Shown here: positions 56,714 through 61,863 of the stretch, piece by piece
Layout: the number at the start of each line of letters is the position of its first letter
How positions within the stretch are numbered: the first letter of the stretch is position 1
DNA from: BP-133 sp040756995
Lineage (GTDB): Bacteria; Actinomycetota; Acidimicrobiia; IMCC26256; BP-133
DNA: 61,863 bases
Reading direction: 5' to 3'
Assembly: GCA_040756995.1 (NCBI GenBank)
Contig: JBFLYK010000037.1
Location: 1 to 61,863 of the forward strand
Notes under the pieces: generated by a model
The model's input: only the letters and a program-made list of their open reading frames with translations
What the model was told of the DNA's origin: nothing
Database searches by the model: none
Made by a program: the position numbers and the translations under genes

Positions 56714-58869
56714 CGGCTTCGCTGCTCCGGGGTCTCTCGGTCGTCGAGATTCCCGGCCGGGAATCGGGCCGGATCGCCGCCGACCTGCTGGCGGCGTTGG
56801 GCGCCGATGTCGGACGCGTCGCCTCCCGCGGTGACCTCCGCCACGACGCCGCGGTCCTGAGGGACGTGCTGGCCGGCGCCGACGTCCTCATCACCTCCGG
56901 CGAGAACAGCGACGTCGTCGCCGATCCGGAACCGGCCGCCCGACGCCGGCTCGACATCGACTTCGCCGGCGTCCACGTCGACATCTCCCCGTATGGCCTG
57001 TCCGGCCCGAACCGGGCCTGGACGGCCGACGATGTCACGCTGGCGGCCCATGCCGGGCTGGCCGTCTATGTGGGCGAACCGGACCGCGAGCCGCTGGTGC
57101 CGCCGGTGCCGCTCGTCTCATGGCAGGCGGGGATCGCTGCCGCCTGCGGGGCGCTGGCGGCGCTCGGCGGGGGAGCACGGACGGTGGAAGTCGCCGAGTT
57201 CGACGTGATGGCGACGACGCACCTGATCGGCCTGTACAGCCTGGCCTTCTTCTCCGGCGCCATTCCTCGCCGGGCCGGCCGGCGCAAGCCGGCGCCGTAT
57301 CCGTTCACCCACCTGCCCTGCGCCGACGGCTGGGTCTGCGTCGCCTTCCTCGAAGGCCGCCACTGGGCCCGCTTCATCGAGGTGATGGGCTCGCCGGAGT
57401 GGGCCTCCGAAGACCGCTACCGCGACCGCCGGAAGATGGGCGAGCAGTACCCCGACGAGGTCGACGCCCTCCTGATTCCCTGGCTGAAGACGAAGACGAA
57501 GCAGGAACTCCTCGCCCTCGCCCTGCAGCACAACCTCCCGATCGTCCCGCTCCGAACCGCCGACGAGGTGCTCGCCTCCGATCAACTGGCCGCCCGCCGC
57601 TTCTTCCGCCCGCTTGAAGTCGAAGGCCGAACGCTTCAGGTGCCGGGTCTGCCGTTCCTCTTCAACCCGTCACACGGCCGCTCCGTGCCCGCCGCACCGG
57701 TCGAACCGGATGGCTCCTCTCGACCTGCATCCGATGCTTTGGCGCCGGCCGGCGCACCACCCCTGGCCGGCCGACTCGTTCTCGACCTCGGCCGCGTGGC
57801 GAGCGCACCGGCCGTCGGTCAGTGGCTGGCGGACCTCGGCGCCGACGTGATCAAGGTCGAGTCCCGCACCCACCTCGATTCGACGCGCAAGGGCCGGCCA
57901 TTGCTGGCGGCCGACGTCGACGCCGGCGACGCCGGGCGGACCCCGAACCTCATGCCGTTCTTCCTGGCGGTGAACCGGGGCAAGCGCAGCGTGGTGCTCG
58001 ACCTGGCCACCGATGCCGGCCGCTCGGTCCTCGACCGGTTGGTGGCTCGCGCCGACGTCCTCATCGAGAACTTCGGCGCCGGGGGCCTCGAGCGCTTCGG
58101 ACTCGGCCCGGAGCACCTCCACGCGCTGCGTCCCGAGCTTGTCGTGATCCGCGTCAGCGCCGTCGGCCAGCGCGGCCCGGAGTCCTCGCTGCCCGGCTAT
58201 GCCCCCCACAGCACGGCGGCTGCCGGTCTCGACGACGTCTGCCGCTACCCGGGCTCGGAACCGGTCGGGATGATCGCCAGCAACTTCGGCGACCTCAACA
58301 CCGCCGGCTTCGGCACCCTGGCTGTCCTGGCCGCGCTGCGTTCCGGCACCGGCGGCACGTTCGACGTCTCCATGCTCGAGAGCAACGTCACCCACCTGAC
58401 CCCGCTACTGATCGACCGCCAGCTCGGGCGCCGGCCGGAGGCTGCGCCGCCGGCGATGTACCGCTGCGCCGGCGACGACGCGTGGCTGGCCGTCTCGCCC
58501 CGCACCCCCGAAGAGCAGGCGGAGCTGGGGCGGTTCCTCGCTTCAGCCGACCTCGACGCGTTCACTCCCGCCGCCGCAGCCGAAGTACTGCAGGCCGCAG
58601 GGATCCCCGCCGCCCCCGCCCTGGGTGCCGAGGACCTGCTCTTCGACGGCCACGTCCGGGCCCGGGACGATGTCGTCGAAGTACCCCACTCCGTCCTGGG
58701 GATCGTTCCCGTCCACGGCGTTCCCTTCCGCGCCGATCCCGGCTTCATGGCCGTCCGCGGCGGCGCCCCCGACCTCGGCGAACACACCGACGAGGTCCTC
58801 CGCCAACTCGGCTACACCGACCCCGAGATCGCCCGCCTGGCCGCCCAAGGCGCCTTCGACGACGCCTGA
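56698..58869 (+). CDS. Double CaiB/BaiF CoA-transferase (two fused domains)
   Basis: A 723-residue protein made of two class III CoA-transferase domains in tandem (about 1-335 and 350-720). Usual members have one domain of about 400 residues and dimerise as interlocked rings. The second domain starts 'GRLVLDLGRVASAPAVGQWL' and 'DLGADVIKVESR'. At the catalytic Asp position the first domain reads 'TADDVTLAAHAGL' (Asp kept), while the second reads 'GYAPHSTAAAGL' (Asp lost, by my alignment). One active site per chain is therefore expected. It starts at GTG 56698 in the end of the hydratase gene. Last gene of the operon; it may load CoA onto the acid substrate of this operon. Confidence 0.9.
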   Translation: MEEPLTASLLRGLSVVEIPGRESGRIAADLLAALGADVGRVASRGDLRHDAAVLRDVLAGADVLITSGENSDVVADPEPAARRRLDIDFAGVHVDISPYGLSGPNRAWTADDVTLAAHAGLAVYVGEPDREPLVPPVPLVSWQAGIAAACGALAALGGGARTVEVAEFDVMATTHLIGLYSLAFFSGAIPRRAGRRKPAPYPFTHLPCADGWVCVAFLEGRHWARFIEVMGSPEWASEDRYRDRRKMGEQYPDEVDALLIPWLKTKTKQELLALALQHNLPIVPLRTADEVLASDQLAARRFFRPLEVEGRTLQVPGLPFLFNPSHGRSVPAAPVEPDGSSRPASDALAPAGAPPLAGRLVLDLGRVASAPAVGQWLADLGADVIKVESRTHLDSTRKGRPLLAADVDAGDAGRTPNLMPFFLAVNRGKRSVVLDLATDAGRSVLDRLVARADVLIENFGAGGLERFGLGPEHLHALRPELVVIRVSAVGQRGPESSLPGYAPHSTAAAGLDDVCRYPGSEPVGMIASNFGDLNTAGFGTLAVLAALRSGTGGTFDVSMLESNVTHLTPLLIDRQLGRRPEAAPPAMYRCAGDDAWLAVSPRTPEEQAELGRFLASADLDAFTPAAAAEVLQAAGIPAAPALGAEDLLFDGHVRARDDVVEVPHSVLGIVPVHGVPFRADPGFMAVRGGAPDLGEHTDEVLRQLGYTDPEIARLAAQGAFDDA

Positions 58870-58881
58870 CCGCGGGCGGTC
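58868..58881. terminator. Possible bidirectional hairpin GACCGCGGGCGGTC
   Basis: A 14-base inverted repeat (five- to six-base stem) in the convergent gap after the double CaiB gene. There is no T-run, so termination is uncertain. Confidence 0.3.
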
Positions 58882-58884
58882 GCT

Positions 58885-59406
58885 TCAGTCGAGTCGGCGC
58901 AGGTCCTTGCGGTAGCGCTCGCAGTAGCGCAGATAGGCGGCCGCGGCGTTGGCGATCATTTCGGGATTGACGGCGTCGGGCTTGATCCGGGCCGGGACGC
59001 CGAGGGCCATCGAGCCCGCCGGGACGACCATGTGGTTGGGAACCAGCGCGGCTGCGGCCACCAGCGCACCGGTCTCCACGCGGGCGTGGTGAAGAACGAT
59101 GGAACCCGACCCCACCAGCGAGCCATCCTCGATGATGCAGCCCTCGAGGTGCACGAGGTGCCCGATGACGCAGTCGTCGCCGACCGTGGTGGCCTGCGCC
59201 GGCGTGGTGTGAACCACCGACCCGTCCTGGATCGACGTGCGGGCTCCGATGTGGATGCCCGCCTCGATGTCGCCCCGCAGCACCGCCTGTGGCCAGATGG
59301 TCGACCGTTCCCCGATCCTGACCCGCCCGATGACCACCGCCTCCGGGTGCACGAACGCCTCAGGATGAATGTCGGGCTCCAGGTCGCCAAGGGCATAGAT
59401 GGGCAT
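58885..59406 (-). CDS. Gamma-class carbonic anhydrase-like protein
   Basis: A 173-residue left-handed beta-helix protein with hexapeptide repeats ('GRVRIGERSTIWPQAVLRGD'). Metal-ligand His are in 'SVVHTTPAQ' and 'VIGHLVHLEG', and a C-terminal helix closes it. Members (CaiE/PaaY-like or gamma-CA) bind zinc or iron; some are thioesterase- or CoA-related proteins in catabolic clusters, so the substrate is open. The ATG at 59406 was chosen; the longer upstream frame reads as Arg/Gly-rich shadow. It is convergent with the CoA-transferase. Confidence 0.88.
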   Translation of the reverse strand: MPIYALGDLEPDIHPEAFVHPEAVVIGRVRIGERSTIWPQAVLRGDIEAGIHIGARTSIQDGSVVHTTPAQATTVGDDCVIGHLVHLEGCIIEDGSLVGSGSIVLHHARVETGALVAAAALVPNHMVVPAGSMALGVPARIKPDAVNPEMIANAAAAYLRYCERYRKDLRRLD

Positions 59407-59494
59407 GGCCGAGGAGTGTATGAGCCGCCCACCGCCCGCTGGCACTTCGGCGTCAGCTGCCGACCCCCCGCTTCGGCGCCGCCCGTTTCGTCCC

Positions 59495-59743
59495 CTATGA
59501 GCGGATGAACTGCCTCTGAGCCTGGCCGCTCCCGAGCCAGGTGACGGCAATGGCGGCACCGGCGCTACCAAAGATCAAGCGGCCGTCGGCCTGTGGAGCG
59601 ATGCACATGGGAGAAGCGGGGGTCGCCACGGTGTCGAGGCATGGGCCCGGCTCCGGACGGGCAGCAGCGTTCACACCGACGAGCGCGACGCAGCCGGCCG
59701 CCAGGCTGAGCAAAACTCGGGTCACCAGGATTCCGGTACGCAC
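59495..59743 (-). CDS. Small exported or membrane protein, doubtful
   Basis: About 82 residues if started at GTG 59743. A hydrophobic N-terminal segment ('ILVTRVLLSLAAGCVALVGV') looks like a signal or anchor, and a short Cys-containing part and a second mildly hydrophobic stretch ('IFGSAGAAIAVTWLG') follow. A longer start at 59821 is possible. No family recognised. The gene is short and weakly supported. Confidence 0.4.
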   Translation of the reverse strand: MRTGILVTRVLLSLAAGCVALVGVNAAARPEPGPCLDTVATPASPMCIAPQADGRLIFGSAGAAIAVTWLGSGQAQRQFIRS

Positions 59744-59929
59744 GACTATCTCTTCGGCGACCCGGCCACTGCCTCCCCGGGCCCGCGACCCGGCCGCGCA
59801 GGAATCACCCATTATCGGCACCTTGCTGCTCCCGCAGTCTCAGCGGAGGCATGCTGGCATCCATGTGACGGCCACGCGCCGGCGGATGCATGATCCTTCC
59901 ACCGCCCCCTGACAAGCGACAGACGAGAG

Positions 59930-60418
59930 TTACTCAGTGGTCGAATCGCCCTCGCTGCCGCGTGTCCTGCCGGGCGTGGCGCTGGCACGATCTCTGCGCC
60001 GGCGGGCGATGGCGTGGACGGCGAGGTGGACGCCGATCGCGGCCGGAGCGATCACGATGACGAAGCCGGCGAACCACATGTTCGCCCCGCTGGTTCGAGC
60101 CACTGCCGCCCGCCAGCAGAACAGCGCCGCCCACGTCGCCGCCCCCGCCGTCGCCAGCCATCGCGCCTTCCTGCGGCCAGCGAGAACGAAGCCCACCGCC
60201 AGCCCCGCCACCATCACCAGCACCACGGCGATCTGGAAGGCGTACTCGTCGCCGCCCTCTCCGCTGCCGGAGTAGTCGTAGCCAGGCACCGGCTGAACCG
60301 TCTCCACCTCGGAGAGGTCCCACGGCACTACGGCCAGCCACAACAGCAACGCCGCCGCAACGCCGCCGAGGGCCCAGAGCCAGTCGCCTGCGATCCGTCG
60401 GTACCGCCCCGTCCCCAC
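59930..60418 (-). CDS. Four-helix membrane protein, hypothetical
   Basis: A 162-residue membrane protein with helices at about 12-30, 60-80, 86-104 and 112-135, an acidic loop 'PGYDYSGSGEGGDEY' after helix 1, and an Arg-rich C-terminus. No family recognised. The ATG at 60418 gives a short charged leader. It is a single gene of a less GC-skewed style than the catabolic clusters and is unlikely to be part of them. Confidence 0.65.
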   Translation of the reverse strand: MGTGRYRRIAGDWLWALGGVAAALLLWLAVVPWDLSEVETVQPVPGYDYSGSGEGGDEYAFQIAVVLVMVAGLAVGFVLAGRRKARWLATAGAATWAALFCWRAAVARTSGANMWFAGFVIVIAPAAIGVHLAVHAIARRRRDRASATPGRTRGSEGDSTTE

Positions 60419-60458
60419 GCCACCATCGTGTCAGGACCGTGCGCTGCCACCCGGACAT

Positions 60459-60472
60459 GCTCGGTACCGAGC
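60459..60472. repeat. Perfect 14-base palindrome GCTCGGTACCGAGC
   Basis: It lies in the 228-base divergent gap between the membrane protein (start 60418) and the methyltransferase (start 60647). Nothing else was recognised in that gap except the GAGGAGGG ribosome site before 60647. A regulator site or a hairpin is possible. Confidence 0.4.
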
Positions 60473-60646
60473 GATCATGGGCGCCCCGCTGACCCTCCGG
60501 AACTCCCCGGGGTCGCGAGCAACGGTGGCTGGCAGAGTGCAAGGCTAGGGCGCACTGGCGAGATGGCCTCGTCCCTCGATTGATGGGTCCGACCGCCGGG
60601 GCCGAACGTGCCTCACTGGCGGGAGGGCCAACTTGAGGAGGGTTGC

Positions 60647-61495
60647 ATGTCCGAGATTGCGAACACCTTCACCTCGGCCCAGCGAGAGCAGTGGGACCAA
60701 ACCTCGCAGGCCTGGCGTAAGTGGGCCGATCTCTTTTCTCAGCGCAATGACGGCCCGGTTTACCTCGAACTCGCCGGCGTCAAGCCCGGTCAGCGGATCC
60801 TGGAAATCGGGGCGGGTACGGGCGACGAAACGCTGCTCCTGGCGCGTGCCGTCGGGGAGGACGGCCGGGTCGTTGCGACCGATTTGTCGGAGAGGATGTT
60901 GGCGGTCGCCCGGGAGCGGGTCGAGGCTGCCGGCCTCGGCAATGTCGAGTTCATCGCCGGTGACGCCGGCTCGCTCCAACTCGAAGACGCAAGCTTCGAC
61001 GCCGCAATAGCGGGGTTCGTGCTCATGCTCGTTGCTGAGCCTGAGGCGGTCGCCGCGACCGCCCTTCGTCTGCTCTCGTCGGGCGGGCGGTTCGTGGCGT
61101 CGGTCTGGTCTTCGCCACCGGCGGTGCCGATGCTCTCGTTGCCGATGATGACGGCTTTGAGAGAAGTGGGGGGCCCGCCGCCTGACCCCACGGCACCCGG
61201 GCTGTTCGCGCTCGCCGACCCGGACCGGCTGCGGCAGGTGCTCGTTTCCGCTGGCTTTGACGACGTCGCTGTCACTCCGTTCGCCTTCCCCTTCCGGTTC
61301 TCCTCGGCCGGCGAGTACACGGAGTTCATGCGAGAGGTCGCGCCTCCGATCTCGCAGTTGATCGCCGAGCGCGCCCCAGAGAAAGCCGACGCAGTCTGGG
61401 AGCAGGTCACATCGGCGGCCCGGTCCCGAGCGGCAGATGACGGCAGCATCACGTTCGACAATCAGATGTTGTTTGTCTCTGGGCGGCGGCCCTGA
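60647..61495 (+). CDS. Class I SAM-dependent methyltransferase (UbiE-like)
   Basis: A 282-residue methyltransferase. Motif I is 'ILEIGAGTGDETLLLARAV' (about 52-70), an acidic loop follows at 'ATDLSERML', motif II is near 'FDAAIAGFVLMLV', and 'ALRLLSSGGRFVASVW' is the post-motif strand. The C-terminal part reads like the substrate cap of UbiE/Coq5 or sterol-type methyltransferases ('PFAFPFRFSSAGEYTEFM'). The methyl acceptor is unknown. GAGGAGGG at 60636 marks the start. Single gene; no operon partner. Confidence 0.88.
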   Translation: MSEIANTFTSAQREQWDQTSQAWRKWADLFSQRNDGPVYLELAGVKPGQRILEIGAGTGDETLLLARAVGEDGRVVATDLSERMLAVARERVEAAGLGNVEFIAGDAGSLQLEDASFDAAIAGFVLMLVAEPEAVAATALRLLSSGGRFVASVWSSPPAVPMLSLPMMTALREVGGPPPDPTAPGLFALADPDRLRQVLVSAGFDDVAVTPFAFPFRFSSAGEYTEFMREVAPPISQLIAERAPEKADAVWEQVTSAARSRAADDGSITFDNQMLFVSGRRP

Positions 61496-61617
61496 CCCGG
61501 AGGATTACCAGTCTCATTGCTGAAGTCGCTCCGCGGCGGCAACCTGTACACCTTGGCGACCGCCCCTCCACACCCACCCGGCAAGGGCAGGTAACAGTGG
61601 TCTCCGCTCCGGACGTT

Positions 61618-61863
61618 TGTGCAGAAACCCGCCTGGGGGACGGTCTAGAACTGACGGAGGTCGTTTACACCTGGGGTCTCTTGTGAGAGAGAGACCCATG
61701 GACGAGAGAGAGCAGCTGAGGAAGGTCCGTCATCGCCTGGCGGTCTTGCGTCATGCCGAGGAAGTCTCGGGCAACGTCTCGATGACCTGCCGCTACTACG
61801 GGATCAGCCGGCCGACGTTCTATAAGTGGCTCCGGCGCTTCGAGGAGCTCGGCGAGGTCGGTC
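61618..61863 (+). mobile_element. Left part of an IS481-like insertion sequence (cut by window end)
   Basis: The transposase start at 61698 shows an element whose right end lies outside the window. A TGT at 61618 could be its left terminus, since IS481 ends begin with TGT, but this cannot be tested without the other inverted repeat. The 202-base stretch 61496-61697 shows no gene. Confidence 0.4.
61698..61863 (+). CDS. IS481-family transposase, N-terminal fragment
   Basis: The first 55 residues of a protein that runs off the window. 'RHRLAVLRHAEEVSGNVSMT' followed by 'CRYYGISRPTFYKWLRRFEE' is the helix-turn-helix that precedes the DDE integrase core in IS481-type transposases. The catalytic part is not visible. 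The ATG at 61698 was taken as the start; a GAGAGAGA-type purine run precedes it. Confidence 0.75.
   Translation, partial: MDEREQLRKVRHRLAVLRHAEEVSGNVSMTCRYYGISRPTFYKWLRRFEELGEVG

Noticed and set aside
1..61863. CRISPR arrays, tRNA or rRNA genes, riboswitches
   Set aside because: No regularly spaced repeats, tRNA-like cloverleaf or rRNA sequence were noticed by reading; gaps between genes are too short for most of these. A dedicated RNA search was not possible.

Overview
The window is a GC-rich (roughly 70% by eye) actinobacterial chromosome segment. Dense translationally coupled operons, many GTG starts, Rieske/KshA-type oxygenases, a mycofactocin-type SDR, AveC-like membrane proteins and an MtrA/MtrB/LpqB-like signalling locus fit an Actinobacterium. 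Acidimicrobiia (Ilumatobacter/Iamia-type) is my best guess, by inference only. No rRNA, tRNA, CRISPR array or complete mobile element was seen. The only mobile DNA is the start of an IS481-like transposase at the right edge. No gene-free stretch exceeds about 230 bases.

Layout. (A) 1-6695: a branched-chain-amino-acid-type (Liv) ABC importer: substrate-binding lipoprotein, exported protein of unknown family, membrane protein with a Cys-cluster tail, fused LivH-LivM permease, LivG and LivF. (B) 6692-17816: same-strand oxidative catabolism genes: KshA-like Rieske oxygenase, FabL-like SDR, crotonase, acyl-CoA ligase, second Rieske oxygenase, molybdopterin oxidoreductase, mycofactocin-type SDR and a lone CoxL-like molybdenum hydroxylase subunit. 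(C) 17807-21677: MtrA-like response regulator divergent from a coupled set with a STAS-like protein, an MtrB-like histidine kinase and a short LpqB-like lipoprotein. (D) 21736-27515: HDAC/AcuC-like deacetylase, then on the minus strand a MoxR ATPase plus VWA protein and a cupredoxin with two ferritin-like exported proteins. (E) 27628-36203: TetR regulator, CxxHxxC ferredoxin, SDR, aldehyde dehydrogenase, acyl-CoA dehydrogenase, HMG-CoA-synthase-like/DUF35 fusion, thiolase, CaiB CoA-transferase. (F) 36313-42919: a second copy of the Liv module with its accessory proteins, plus a third exported paralogue. (G) 42944-51416: crotonase, two AveC-like membrane proteins, another membrane protein, acyl-CoA dehydrogenase, MaoC hydratase, second thiolase copy, TetR, acetyl-CoA hydrolase/transferase. 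(H) 51462-58869: second substrate-binding lipoprotein divergent from a MaoC, Ltp2-like thiolase-fold protein, DUF35 protein, crotonase and double CaiB protein. (I) 58885-61863: gamma carbonic anhydrase, small membrane proteins, methyltransferase and the transposase start.

How the parts fit. Importers A and F, with two binding proteins, would bring in an organic acid. The ligase and CoA-transferases would activate it. Acyl-CoA dehydrogenases, crotonases and MaoC hydratases, thiolases and a probable retro-aldolase pair (54340/55482) would shorten it, while Rieske and molybdenum enzymes oxidise it. The substrate is not shown by sequence. The KshA-like and Ltp2/DUF35-like proteins make a steroid- or terpenoid-like carboxylate the most economical guess.

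The strongest candidates for something undescribed are: the duplicated Liv module with exported and Cys-tail membrane accessory proteins, including a fusion/fission pair; a set of GTAAA/GTGAA palindromes at the promoters of the catabolic and transport genes; the HMGS-like/DUF35 fusion with its predicted nucleophile missing; and the pair of AveC-like membrane proteins inside a CoA-ester degradation cluster.
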